DNA of 64,000 nucleotides from Spongiivirga sp046524175. GTDB lineage: Bacteria > Bacteroidota > Bacteroidia > Flavobacteriales > Flavobacteriaceae. Location: assembly GCF_046524175.1 (NCBI RefSeq), contig NZ_JBEFZF010000002.1, positions 248,001-312,000 on the forward strand, read 5' to 3'. This document shows, piece after piece, positions 1 to 8,620 of the stretch (positions are counted from its first letter, which is position 1; each line of letters opens with the position of its first letter). The notes below the pieces were generated by a model, which saw nothing but the letters and a program-made list of their open reading frames with translations, made no database searches and was not told the origin of the DNA. The translations under genes were made by a program, and so were the position numbers.

Positions 1-1610
1 CATATATACGTGTCAGGTTTGATGTTTAATAGTAGGAGATTTAGTGAGTCAGTACCATTAAGGTTGTTTTTAAAGTAAATACCGGGTTTCGAAATGTTTT
101 CTTTTAAATTACTTTCCAAAAGAAAGTAAGAAGCGATGTTTCTATCTTGAACTACATCGTCATATAAATGATCAAACACCCTCATACTTAATTTTGCCTT
201 TTTTGGTAGATTTTTACGGTCTTTTATTTTGAGTTGTATTACTACTTTTGAGCGTGGTGAATAACTGTCTTCTAGGCTATTGAGTTGTTCTACATATAAC
301 TTATTGCCGGCATGTACATACAGTAATCTGCTAAATAATAGCTGTAGGTTTTTGTCAAAAATGGCCACTTCAACGATTCCGGGAGGAGCGCGATCAATTG
401 GAATAGATAGCAACTGCTCATTCCTAATAAGATTACCTTTACCCATCCAGTGTATCGATCCTTTTGACTGCACTCGTATAAATATTTCTCCTTTATAAAA
501 GGAAAGATCAGTGGTTTGAAAAAGAATGTCTGCATGTTGTTGATCCAAATTTTGAAGACTGAAAATGGCTCCATTTTTAGTTGCTTTTGGAAGCTCAAAA
601 ATCAGCGTTGGATCGCTAAGGGATTGAATGGAGTAGTTTTTATTTGGTTTAGGCTTAATTTTAAAAGAACCCATACCATAAAAAGAGGTCTTTACAGTGT
701 CTATAGGTACATTATCTTCTCGAAGTAATCCTTGAAAGTTTGTTGGACGACCATTTTTTAAAATCGCTTTGAAACCTATATTTTGGTTTAATGTAGTAGT
801 TAGAGAATCCGACTCTGGATAAAAGTGAATTTCAGGAGTTTTAAGATCATCTATCGAAAGAAAAATAGGCGTACGCTGGTTATTTTTTTTCTTATCTATA
901 ACTTCACATAAAAAGTTTTTAAAAGCTGAAGCCTTTTTAATATCAATAGTAATGATCGCTTTACCGGTGCTGTCCGTTATTGTTTTTGCTAGCACTGATT
1001 CACCATTACTACTAATTCCTTTTAGCCTTAGTTTGGTTTTTTTGGCAACAGCACCTGACCTAGATGTGAGTTTAAATTGTACTTGAAGTTTCTCTAAATC
1101 TAAAAGTTCTTGTTCGTATGATATGAGCACCTTAGGTATTAATGTTTCTTTGATCTCAAGTCGTTTTATTGTTTTGTAGAAGGTTTGGCCTGGCTGAATA
1201 GCATGTTTTGTGTAACCAACCAAATGGTAAATACCAGGGGTCAAAAATTCTTGTAAGTATATTCTACCTTGAACAATGGCATCTTTAATAGGAAATTTAG
1301 CCTTTACAATCACTTCATTTTCTGAATTGAGTAAGGTCAAGAAAAACACTTTTGATCTGTCATCTGCACTAAGATCGTGAGCATTTTTTAGGACAGCGTG
1401 AAACCATACATTTTCTTGGGTTTCATAAATATCCTTATCTGTTTGAAGGTAGATTTGTTGATTAGGAAACTGGTTAGCTGTATTCAATACAGGTACAACT
1501 AGTGCCTGCTCCTGATTTTTGGAAAGGATTGTCGATTGCCCCTTAATTAGAATCACAAACCCAAGACATATGAAGAAAGAAATATATCGTATGTGATTTT
1601 GTCTAGGCAT
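1..1610 (-). CDS. MG2-domain / TonB-plug-type surface protein, C-terminus cut by window edge
   Basis: The minus-strand frame is open from an ATG at 1610 to the left edge (about 536 residues visible). It starts with a signal-peptide-like segment (MPRQNHIRYISFFICLGF...). The segment IYLQTDKDIYETQENVWF, about residues 60-77, is the macroglobulin MG2 signature seen in large Bacteroidota proteins that go on to a TonB-receptor plug domain. Near the edge, SKPGIYF followed by LNLLLI fits the linker before the plug in that family. In the family the protein is thought to act in the outer membrane or periplasm, but its substrate is not known. The plug domain itself lies outside the window, so that part is inferred. 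It lies 19 nt from the gpsA stop on the same strand, so gpsA is probably co-transcribed upstream of it. Confidence 0.7.
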   Translation of the reverse strand, partial: MPRQNHIRYISFFICLGFVILIKGQSTILSKNQEQALVVPVLNTANQFPNQQIYLQTDKDIYETQENVWFHAVLKNAHDLSADDRSKVFFLTLLNSENEVIVKAKFPIKDAIVQGRIYLQEFLTPGIYHLVGYTKHAIQPGQTFYKTIKRLEIKETLIPKVLISYEQELLDLEKLQVQFKLTSRSGAVAKKTKLRLKGISSNGESVLAKTITDSTGKAIITIDIKKASAFKNFLCEVIDKKKNNQRTPIFLSIDDLKTPEIHFYPESDSLTTTLNQNIGFKAILKNGRPTNFQGLLREDNVPIDTVKTSFYGMGSFKIKPKPNKNYSIQSLSDPTLIFELPKATKNGAIFSLQNLDQQHADILFQTTDLSFYKGEIFIRVQSKGSIHWMGKGNLIRNEQLLSIPIDRAPPGIVEVAIFDKNLQLLFSRLLYVHAGNKLYVEQLNSLEDSYSPRSKVVIQLKIKDRKNLPKKAKLSMRVFDHLYDDVVQDRNIASYFLLESNLKENISKPGIYFKNNLNGTDSLNLLLLNIKPDTYI

Positions 1611-1629
1611 TAATGATTATATGTAAAGA

Positions 1630-2625
1630 TTAATCCATTTTTTGAGACAGCTTTTTAAACACTTTTTTAGGCTCTTTATGCTGATATAAAATGGCATAAA
1701 CAGCATCAATTATTGGAGTATCTGCACCATTCTTTTGATTTAATTTATAGGCACTTTTTACTGCATAATAACCCTCAGCGATCATGTTCATTTCCATTTG
1801 AGCCGATTTTACCGTGTATCCTTTCCCGATCATGTTACCAAACAAACGATTTCTACTAAAAATAGAATAACCCGTTACTAAAAGGTCTCCTAAATAAGCT
1901 GAATTATTGATTTTGCGTTTCATTTTGTGAACCTTTTTAATAAAACGGCTCATCTCTCTTATGGCATTGCTCATTAAAACGCTTTGAAAGTTATCGCCAT
2001 AGCCCAAGCCATGAGCAATTCCTGCCGCTATTGCATAAATGTTTTTAAGTACAGCAGCATATTCAGTACCAATGATGTCTTCAGTAACCTTTGTTTTAAT
2101 GTATTTGCTGGATAGTGCCTTCGCAACAATGTCGGCTTTATCTTCATCATCACAAGCAATGGTTAAATAAGAAAGTCTTTCAAGTGCAACTTCTTCGGCA
2201 TGGCAAGGCCCTGTAATAACCCCGATATTTTTAAAGGGAATGTCGTAAATATCATGAAAATGCTCACCAACAATCTTACTGCTTTCAGGAACAATTCCCT
2301 TAATGGCAGAAAATATGATTTTGTCCTCTAAAGACTCTGTTAGCTTTTCTAATTCGGCACTTAAAAAAGCAGAAGGGATGGCAAAAATCAGGTAGTTTGC
2401 TTCAGCAACGATTTCATTTATATCATTGCTAAGCTTCAGTTTTTCAGTGTTGAACTCTACGGCACTTAGATAATTAGGATTATGTTTTTCATTTATTAAA
2501 TGTTCTTTAGCATAAATACTACGCATATACCAGCCTATTTCATCTAGGTTTTCTGATAACATTTTGACAATTGCAGTTGCCCAGCTGCCACCGCCTAATA
2601 CGGCAATTTTAGGAAAATTACTCAT
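1630..2625 (-). CDS. gpsA: Glycerol-3-phosphate dehydrogenase [NAD(P)+]
   Basis: This cytoplasmic enzyme reduces dihydroxyacetone phosphate to sn-glycerol 3-phosphate, the backbone for phospholipids. At 331 residues it is a normal family length. The N-terminal Rossmann motif GGGSWATA lies at residues 11-18. The family motif GPCHAEEV begins at 139. The catalytic lysine is K194 in EYAAVLKNIYAIAAG, followed by the G-L-G-Y-G-D-N stretch of the C-terminal domain. It starts with ATG at 2625, facing away from the divergent lipoprotein gene at 2749. All key residues are present and nothing is odd. Confidence 0.95.
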   Translation of the reverse strand: MSNFPKIAVLGGGSWATAIVKMLSENLDEIGWYMRSIYAKEHLINEKHNPNYLSAVEFNTEKLKLSNDINEIVAEANYLIFAIPSAFLSAELEKLTESLEDKIIFSAIKGIVPESSKIVGEHFHDIYDIPFKNIGVITGPCHAEEVALERLSYLTIACDDEDKADIVAKALSSKYIKTKVTEDIIGTEYAAVLKNIYAIAAGIAHGLGYGDNFQSVLMSNAIREMSRFIKKVHKMKRKINNSAYLGDLLVTGYSIFSRNRLFGNMIGKGYTVKSAQMEMNMIAEGYYAVKSAYKLNQKNGADTPIIDAVYAILYQHKEPKKVFKKLSQKMD

Positions 2626-2700
2626 CCTCTAAGATTAAATAACACAAAATTGAAAAGCACTAAACCAATTTAAAACATTGATAATAAATCACTTATGTTT

Positions 2701-2716
2701 TTGGCACGATGCTTGA
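2701..2716 (+). promoter_or_regulatory. Possible sigma-54 promoter of the 2749 lipoprotein gene
   Basis: TTGGCACG, four bases, then TTGA matches the sigma-54 consensus TGGCACG-N4-TTGC except for the last base of the -12 element. GG is at 2703-2704. The implied start site, near 2727, lies about 20 nt before the ATG at 2749. Sigma-54 use is inferred, and no activator gene is next to it. Confidence 0.4.
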
Positions 2717-2748
2717 AATATTTCAAACAGATCAAAAACGAATAGATT

Positions 2749-3690
2749 ATGAAGATAGCTAAATTACTTACGGTTTTTGCAATGACAAGTATATTATTTA
2801 CTTCGTGTGTTGCTATAATAGAAGACGACGATTTTGTAGTTGTACCCGAAGTAACATTGGGAGAACTATTAATTTCTTATGATTTGTGGTATGTGAATAT
2901 CAATGAAACACAAGGAAATGGTGAAGTGCCTTTTTTGCAACGCGCCTTTACCGTAACGTTTGACAACGACTATACTATGTACGCTAATAATAATTTAGTC
3001 GGCATAGGAAATCGAGGTAATGGGCTGGGAATTGATGTTGGAAGCTATGATACGTTTGGAAAGTTTATTGAGATAGATCATGATGTTGATGGATTATGGA
3101 GGCTTGAAGTTTTTCAAAGGGGTGATAACAGAATAGAGATTTACGATCGCACAAGTAATACCAGTTATTACTTGACAGGTTATCAAAAGTATAACTTTGA
3201 TTATGACTTCGTGTTCTATGATAATATTCAGTATTTCTTGCAGGAATACAACACTTGGGAAAAGACCTTTGTGAGTGAAGAAGGAGCATTGAATGATTTT
3301 GATGCCGAAAACTTCTTAGCCTTTTTAGCTGATGGTAACGGCGATACGTTCTTATCATCAACAGATGCGAGTGGAACCCCCATTAGAAATATTCAGTATG
3401 ACTATGAAGGTATTTATGAAGTCTTTGATATCGCAGGAGAAAACAAGGTGAAAACCTTAACACTAGATTATGATTTTTTAGGCAATGACTACTTCGAATT
3501 ATACGTTATTAATGACAACACGATCGAATTGTATCATCCAGATTCAGAAACGATATATGAGTTCAAGGGAAGAGGATACACGCAATTCTTGAAACAAGAA
3601 TCGAAGAAAGGAACAACAAGTAAAAAACGTAAAAAGACCATTAACAAGACAATGAAAGTTAAGGTCAGAAGAGATAAAAAAGTTAGTTAA
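2749..3690 (+). CDS. Putative lipoprotein of unknown function
   Basis: I do not recognise this 313-residue protein. Residues 1-20 form a lipoprotein signal (MKIAKLLTV...ILFTSC), so it is probably exported and lipid-anchored. The mature part is rich in aromatic and acidic residues, with two similar halves. Each half has a Y-x-Y-D/F-x-F segment followed by L/E-x-x-x-R-D/S-N or H-P-D-S-E-T stretches (about residues 90-150 and 195-280), which suggests a beta-rich fold of lipocalin-like type. The last ~30 residues are strongly basic (KKGTTSKKRKKTINK), an odd tail for a lipoprotein. It is a single gene between a sigma-54-like promoter and a strong terminator. Confidence 0.75.
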   Translation: MKIAKLLTVFAMTSILFTSCVAIIEDDDFVVVPEVTLGELLISYDLWYVNINETQGNGEVPFLQRAFTVTFDNDYTMYANNNLVGIGNRGNGLGIDVGSYDTFGKFIEIDHDVDGLWRLEVFQRGDNRIEIYDRTSNTSYYLTGYQKYNFDYDFVFYDNIQYFLQEYNTWEKTFVSEEGALNDFDAENFLAFLADGNGDTFLSSTDASGTPIRNIQYDYEGIYEVFDIAGENKVKTLTLDYDFLGNDYFELYVINDNTIELYHPDSETIYEFKGRGYTQFLKQESKKGTTSKKRKKTINKTMKVKVRRDKKVS

Positions 3691-3714
3691 ATTTTGGTTG
3701 GTTATTTAGTTTGG

Positions 3715-3754
3715 AAAACCGCTCCTACTACTTCAAAAAGGGGCGGTTTTTTCT
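3715..3754 (+). terminator. Rho-independent terminator after the 2749 gene
   Basis: AAAACCGCTCC at 3715-3725 pairs with GGGGCGGTTTT at 3740-3750, with one G-U pair, and T residues follow. It starts 24 nt after the stop codon. The stem sequence recurs at 12733 and 43359. Confidence 0.85.
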
Positions 3755-3791
3755 TTGTCTTTATTTGACAGGCATGATACTCAATACCCTA

Positions 3792-4142
3792 TTAATTAGG
3801 GCAAACTTCTTGAATTAAACGATTCATTTTTATTTGGAACAAAACACCTTTTATTAAATCGTCAATGGCATAAAGCTCTTTTTGGGTTACAGCAAAATCG
3901 ATAAAATTACAAGGGCTTTTAAGCAAAATATTCCTACACTCATTAGCATAGGGGCATTGGTTGCAATAGGTTTTAAGCGAATGTGCTATTTGCAGTTTAA
4001 ACTTTTCAAGTTGATTAATGGTTAAATAAAATCCAGTGTCCCTGAAAACCAACTGCACTTTCTTATCTAACAAATCGGCTTCTTTTTTCCAATAAAATCC
4101 GATTCCTACCTCGTTATGATATATTCTTTTAATCTCTTGCAT
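3792..4142 (-). CDS. Conserved hypothetical protein with a cysteine cluster
   Basis: A 116-residue soluble protein of unknown function. Its central region has CNQCPYANECRNILLKSPC (about residues 60-78), in which four cysteines could bind a metal or form disulfides. The N-terminal half (VGIGFYWKK, VQLVFRDTGFYLT) looks like a small beta domain and the C-terminus is helical. There is no signal peptide, so it is probably cytoplasmic. It lies downstream of recJ on the same strand, with a 72-nt gap. I know of no established function; a small metal-binding protein is one possibility. Confidence 0.65.
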   Translation of the reverse strand: MQEIKRIYHNEVGIGFYWKKEADLLDKKVQLVFRDTGFYLTINQLEKFKLQIAHSLKTYCNQCPYANECRNILLKSPCNFIDFAVTQKELYAIDDLIKGVLFQIKMNRLIQEVCPN

Positions 4143-4214
4143 GATACTTTGGATTGAAGCGATAAAGATATTAATTTTATTTAGACTAAATATAAATAAA
4201 ATTTCAAAAGAGTG

Positions 4215-5903
4215 TTATCGAATATCCTTAATCTTTAATTGCAGACTCACACTCCCATTCCACTCATTTTCATCGATAGTGTAGGCAACATCAAAAGGTT
4301 TTCTCTCTGTAATAAGATCCTTTTTATGACCTAGGCCAAAACCAATACCAACTATAGGTTCTGATTGATCTTGTGACATGGTAGTTCGCAAGTGACTTTC
4401 ATCGGTACCTACGCATTTTCCGTATCCAGTATCCTGTACTTGCTGACTCATAAATACGGGAGTCATGTTTCCTGGACCGAAAGGTGAAAACTGTTTTAAA
4501 ATGCGATAAAACTTTGGAGTGATATGTTCCAGTTTTAGTTCTTGAATAATCGATAGTTCCGGGGTCAGCAGTTTCCTATCAATCGTATTTGCAACTACTT
4601 CTTCAAACTTATTTTTAAAAGCTTCATATTGCTCCGGTAACAAGGTCAGTCCCGCGGCGTATTTGTGTCCACCAAATTGCTCGATATGTTCAGAACACTC
4701 CTGCAAGGCATTATATACATCAAACCCTTTAACTGACCTGGCGGAGGCCGCCAACTTATCCCCACTTTTGGTAAATACTAGCGTAGGGCGATAGTAGGTT
4801 TCAGTTAGTCTAGAAGCTACAATACCAATAACACCTTTATGCCAGTTTTCATTGTACACTACTGTTGTTAGCCGATCTTGCTCATCATTTTCTTCAATTT
4901 GTAATAAAGCTTCGGACGTAATTTCTTTATCCAAAGACCTTCTATCAGTATTAAAGGCTTCGATTTGAGAAGCAAATTCTATCGCAATATTCAAATCAGT
5001 TTCTGTAAGCAGTTCAACAGCGTGCAGACCATGTTTCATGCGTCCTGCTGCATTAATTCGTGGAGCAATTATAAACACAACATCAGTAATGGTTAATATT
5101 GGTTTTTTAAGTTGTTTAATAATTGCTTCAAAACCAGCTCTGGGTTGAGTATTGATCACTTGCAACCCAAAATAGGCAAGCACCCTATTTTCTCCTGTTA
5201 TGGGAACAATGTCAGCACCAATGGCAGTCGCAACCAGATCGAGATACGGAATAAGATCATCAATAGTCTGACCGAATAATACGGACAAGGCTTGTATTAA
5301 TTTAAAGCCAACTCCACAACCGCATAATTCATCATAAGGGTAGTTACAATCTTCTTGTTTTGGATCTAAAACAGCAACCGCATTAGGAATTTGGTTACCC
5401 GGGCGGTGATGATCACAAATTATAAAATCAATTCTCTTTTCTTTGGCATAAGCCACCTTTTCAATAGCTTTTATGCCACAATCCAATGCGATAATCAGAC
5501 TAATTCCGTTATCATCCGCGTAGTCAATTCCTTTATAAGAAATCCCGTATCCTTCATCATATCTATCAGGAATGTAGGTTGTCACATTTGGATAAATTGA
5601 CAATAAAAAGGATGATACTAAAGCAACCGCAGTAGTTCCATCTACATCATAATCTCCATAAATCATGATGGTTTCATTGTTGGAAATTGCCGTTTGAATA
5701 CGATCAACGGCCTTTTGCATATCCTTCATTAAAAAAGGATCATGCAAATCGTCTAAAGCGGGTCTGAAAAACTGCTTTGCTTCTTCATACGTTTCAATAC
5801 CCCGTTGCGCTAAAAGCGATGCAACTGTTGAATTGATTCCCAAGACTTTTTTAAGGTGATTTACCGTTGTGGTTGAAGGTTTAGCTTGCAGTGTCCAGCG
5901 CAT
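4215..5903 (-). CDS. recJ: Single-stranded-DNA-specific exonuclease RecJ
   Basis: RecJ is a 5'-3' exonuclease on single-stranded DNA that works in RecF-pathway recombination, mismatch repair and base-excision repair. The protein is 562 residues from the ATG at 5903. A longer reading from a TTG at 5981 adds 26 residues with no family resemblance, so I reject it. DHH-superfamily motifs are intact: YGDYDVDGTTAVAL (motif I), IALDCG (motif II) and ICDHHRPGN (motif III). The DHHA1-type domain follows, with GGHKYAAGL, then the C-terminal OB-fold region ending in LKIKDIR. The length and all metal-binding residues are normal. Confidence 0.95.
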   Translation of the reverse strand: MRWTLQAKPSTTTVNHLKKVLGINSTVASLLAQRGIETYEEAKQFFRPALDDLHDPFLMKDMQKAVDRIQTAISNNETIMIYGDYDVDGTTAVALVSSFLLSIYPNVTTYIPDRYDEGYGISYKGIDYADDNGISLIIALDCGIKAIEKVAYAKEKRIDFIICDHHRPGNQIPNAVAVLDPKQEDCNYPYDELCGCGVGFKLIQALSVLFGQTIDDLIPYLDLVATAIGADIVPITGENRVLAYFGLQVINTQPRAGFEAIIKQLKKPILTITDVVFIIAPRINAAGRMKHGLHAVELLTETDLNIAIEFASQIEAFNTDRRSLDKEITSEALLQIEENDEQDRLTTVVYNENWHKGVIGIVASRLTETYYRPTLVFTKSGDKLAASARSVKGFDVYNALQECSEHIEQFGGHKYAAGLTLLPEQYEAFKNKFEEVVANTIDRKLLTPELSIIQELKLEHITPKFYRILKQFSPFGPGNMTPVFMSQQVQDTGYGKCVGTDESHLRTTMSQDQSEPIVGIGFGLGHKKDLITERKPFDVAYTIDENEWNGSVSLQLKIKDIR

Positions 5904-6054
5904 AATTCTAAATGAAATTCCAACCTCCAAAATACAAATTACAATTTTGGATTTTGGGATTTGATCATTGGAATTTAACAAAGCTATATTGTACCTTGCC
6001 CAACGATAAAACAGAAATTATTAATCTTTCACAATACATTATTAATTAAAAAAT

Positions 6055-6657
6055 ATGGCTTTAGTTACACCTTTAGACCCGTCACATGATCCTGAAACAA
6101 GAGAGTTGGCAGAATTTTTCAATGAAACATTGGGCTTTTGCCCAAATTCAGTGTTGACTATGCAGCGTCGCCCAGCTATAAGTAAGGCATTTATTAACCT
6201 AAATAAGGCTGTAATGGCAAATGAAGGCCGTGTAACATCAGCCTTAAAAAGAATGATCGCTTGGGTGAGTAGTAATGCGACTGGTTGTCGTTATTGTCAA
6301 GCGCATGCTATTCGTGCTGCAGAGCGCTATGGAGCTGAGCAGGAACAGCTGGATAATATTTGGGAATACCGCACGCATCCTGCCTTTAACGAAGCAGAAC
6401 GTGCAGCCCTTGATTTTTCATTACAAGCGTCGATGGTACCTAATGCGGTGGACGCTGATATTAAAGAACGTCTTTATAAATATTGGGATGAAGGTGAGAT
6501 TGTAGAAATGCTTGGGGTTATCTCATTATTTGGATACCTGAATCGCTGGAATGATAGTATGGGGACTACGGTAGAAGAAGGAGCGATTGAAAGTGGCAAA
6601 CAGTATTTAGGCAAATACGGATGGAATGAGGGGAAGCATAACGGATCACAGTATTAG
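6055..6657 (+). CDS. Carboxymuconolactone decarboxylase / peroxidase-related (AhpD-like) enzyme
   Basis: This 200-residue all-helical protein has the CxxCxxH redox motif of the AhpD/CMD family: C78-R-Y-C81-Q-A-H84 inside TGCRYCQAHAIRAAERYG. Proteins of this family use the cysteine pair to reduce hydroperoxides or partner peroxiredoxins. The substrate of this subfamily ('peroxidase-related enzyme') is not firmly known. It is transcribed alone, divergent from recJ, and followed by a repeat-rich gap. No signal peptide is present, so it should be cytoplasmic. Confidence 0.85.
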   Translation: MALVTPLDPSHDPETRELAEFFNETLGFCPNSVLTMQRRPAISKAFINLNKAVMANEGRVTSALKRMIAWVSSNATGCRYCQAHAIRAAERYGAEQEQLDNIWEYRTHPAFNEAERAALDFSLQASMVPNAVDADIKERLYKYWDEGEIVEMLGVISLFGYLNRWNDSMGTTVEEGAIESGKQYLGKYGWNEGKHNGSQY

Positions 6658-6660
6658 ATA

Positions 6661-6776
6661 TGAGTATTGAGATTTGAGTAATTAGATTTTTATCTCTGAG
6701 TAAGATGAGTTGAAGTTGGCCAGATAGGTTCTTTTAAATTATAAAGTTCTAAGGTTTTGAAAACCTTGTGGGTCTA
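6661..6776. repeat. Heptad-period direct repeat plus palindromic intergenic repeat
   Basis: TGAGTAT-TGAGATT-TGAGTAA at 6661-6681 has a 7-nt period, and TGAGTAA recurs near 6698. At 6751-6767 AAGGTTTT-G-AAAACCTT is a perfect 8-bp inverted repeat, followed by GTGGGTCTAAT. This closely matches the element ending at 60921 (TTAAAAACCTTGCAGGTCTAA), so it belongs to a dispersed family. The gap contains no gene that I can see. Confidence 0.6.
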
Positions 6777-6824
6777 ATTTTCATAACAAATACGTGCCAA
6801 TAATTTTGTCGACTATTAGCATAC

Positions 6825-7400
6825 TCATAGTTTAATGACTTCTCGAACTCGTTTTTGTAACTCGGGAATCACTTCCTGTTCAAACCAAGGATTCTTTGCC
6901 TTCCAAAATCGATTTCTAGGTGAAGGATGAGCCAATGGCAGATACTTAGGTAAATAATTCTTGTAGTTTTTTACAGTTTGTGTGAGTGTTTTAAAAGCCC
7001 TTTCTTTTAGGTAATACTTTTGGGAAAAAGCACCTATTAGGATTACTAGCTCAGGGCTTTTGATTTGATTCATTAAGGCTTGGTGCCAAAGAGGGGCGCA
7101 TTCCTGTCTTGGAGGTAGATCGCCAGAACTGCCCTTTCCGGGGTAACAAAACCCCATTGGAATAAAAGCAAATTTTGTTTCATCGTAGAAGTCGAGATCT
7201 GAAACCCCTAGCCATTTTCGCAATTGCTTTCCGCTAGCGTCATCCCAAGGAATTCCAGTTTTGTGGACTTTAGTTCCAGGAGCATGTCCGATAATGATAA
7301 TCTTAGAATCAGGATGAGCGGTTACAATTGGCCGGGGGCCAAGAGGTAGATCTTTTACACAAACTTCACATTTTGCAATTTTTTTTAAAAGAGCGTCCAT
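6825..7400 (-). CDS. Uracil-DNA glycosylase superfamily protein with a likely [4Fe-4S] cluster
   Basis: This 191-residue protein is a UDG-fold base-excision repair enzyme. Motif 1 is IIIGHAPGTKVHKTGIPWDD (residues 34-53), followed by SGKQLRKWLG. Motif 2 is HPSPRNRFW near residue 160. Four cysteines at C11, C14, C85 and C101 reproduce the C-x2-C-xn-C-x(14-17)-C pattern of family-4/5 enzymes that carry an iron-sulfur cluster. The first catalytic motif, GHAPG, differs from the GEAPG of family 4, so substrate range cannot be assumed. It ends 3 nt after the start side of the metalloprotease gene (7404), so the two are probably one transcript. Confidence 0.85.
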   Translation of the reverse strand: MDALLKKIAKCEVCVKDLPLGPRPIVTAHPDSKIIIIGHAPGTKVHKTGIPWDDASGKQLRKWLGVSDLDFYDETKFAFIPMGFCYPGKGSSGDLPPRQECAPLWHQALMNQIKSPELVILIGAFSQKYYLKERAFKTLTQTVKNYKNYLPKYLPLAHPSPRNRFWKAKNPWFEQEVIPELQKRVREVIKL

Positions 7401-7403
7401 TGG

Positions 7404-8123
7404 TTATTCGGAATGAATTAAATAATAGCGGTAACTTCTCCAAAGAATAAAAGCACTAATGATTATGATAACAACACCCCACATCCAATAACTTCCTGAT
7501 AAAGATTCGGCTATATTTTGTGTGTCAGATTTCATAAGCTTACCCTCCATTACAAATTCACCTGTAAACAAATAATCTAATTGTAAATAGGTGCTTAATG
7601 TACTTTGAATTCCTAAAAACAGTAATGTTAATTGAGTTAATTTCTTGTTCTTCACAAAAGAGACAAGCCCCAGTAAGATACTAATGATTAATAATACCCA
7701 AACCCCTGTAGTCGACCGAACATATAATAATATCGATGTGATCATTACTACTAATAGAAATCGCATTCCCCATCTAGCCGAATTAGGTTTGGATGAGAGT
7801 ATGACCAGAATCCCACCGGCAATAGCCGGACCTAATAACCCTCCTGCGGCAACCAGTGCACGACCAATATGTATAGGAACCCATGCATCAGAATAATAGG
7901 TTGTGTAAGCAATACCGCTTCCGTTTGCAAATATTTCAAGCCGATCGAAATGTGCCCCAACCACAATGCTAGTTAATCCATGGCCCATTTCATGAAACCA
8001 AGTACCTAACAGCATAAAGGGATATCTAACGATTCCTAAGGCGGGAATATACCAAAGCAACAGCACCAAACAGCTAATAGTAATAAGAATTAGCAATTGT
8101 TTATTGCGCTTGGATACTGACAT
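7404..8123 (-). CDS. M50-type membrane metalloprotease-like protein
   Basis: A 239-residue membrane protein with about six hydrophobic helices. The zinc-binding motif H44-E-M-G-H48 sits in TWFHEMGHGLTSIVVGAHF, the arrangement of M50B peptidases that cleave within the membrane. The substrate is unknown. A second conserved stretch (AAGGLLGPAIAGGILVI, about residues 92-108) resembles the conserved glycine-rich helix of this family, but a clear third-ligand NxxPxxxLDG motif is not evident, so proteolytic activity is inferred rather than shown. The gene sits immediately upstream of the glycosylase gene. Confidence 0.75.
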   Translation of the reverse strand: MSVSKRNKQLLILITISCLVLLLWYIPALGIVRYPFMLLGTWFHEMGHGLTSIVVGAHFDRLEIFANGSGIAYTTYYSDAWVPIHIGRALVAAGGLLGPAIAGGILVILSSKPNSARWGMRFLLVVMITSILLYVRSTTGVWVLLIISILLGLVSFVKNKKLTQLTLLFLGIQSTLSTYLQLDYLFTGEFVMEGKLMKSDTQNIAESLSGSYWMWGVVIIIISAFILWRSYRYYLIHSE

Positions 8124-8174
8124 ATTGAATAGGGTCCAGACTGGACTAGACCAGATGTTTTGGTATAATTTGAA

Positions 8175-8579
8175 TTAAGTTTTTTCGGTCAAGTTTTTTT
8201 CTAGAAGTAACCCAATCAATGGAAACTGAAGCCAAAACGAAAAGTAGAAAAAAGTCAAATACCAATATTTAGGGATGAACTTCAGACCTTCTCCTCCAAT
8301 AATTGCTAGAAAAACAACATCATAAGTAAATAACGGAACTGTGAGATAAAATGCCAACCAAAGCGAGTTTTTAAAATACGCTTGACCAGGAAACATTTTT
8401 TTAATTAATAGTTTACCAAAAGGTACATACAATACTGTTATTGCAATCACAACAATTACAGTTAAATCATAGCTCCAACTTTGTCCGTAATCCGGAAGTC
8501 CAACAATGACAAAAAACCCCCAAGTAACGAAGCTCATCAATAGCAATAACAAGTGATTTTTAAGTGATAGTTTGCTCAT
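8175..8579 (-). CDS. Small integral membrane protein, unknown function
   Basis: A 134-residue protein with four predicted transmembrane helices (about residues 8-27, 38-58, 72-95 and 105-125) and a basic loop KLLIKKMF. No known domain is recognised. It lies between the metalloprotease gene and rsmI on the same strand, with gaps of about 50 nt and 41 nt, so it may be part of the same transcript. Confidence 0.65.
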   Translation of the reverse strand: MSKLSLKNHLLLLLMSFVTWGFFVIVGLPDYGQSWSYDLTVIVVIAITVLYVPFGKLLIKKMFPGQAYFKNSLWLAFYLTVPLFTYDVVFLAIIGGEGLKFIPKYWYLTFFYFSFWLQFPLIGLLLEKNLTEKT

Positions 8580-8620
8580 TTATTATTTTGTTTAACTAGC
8601 GGTAAAACTTACATCAAATT

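Noticed and set aside
290..728. Frames of 60-100 codons on both strands within the left-edge gene
   Set aside because: The edge gene has an uninterrupted frame with clear MG2 similarity, so these are shadows.
5904..5981. Extended N-terminus of RecJ from TTG
   Set aside because: The extra residues have no family match, and the ATG at 5903 begins the conserved region.
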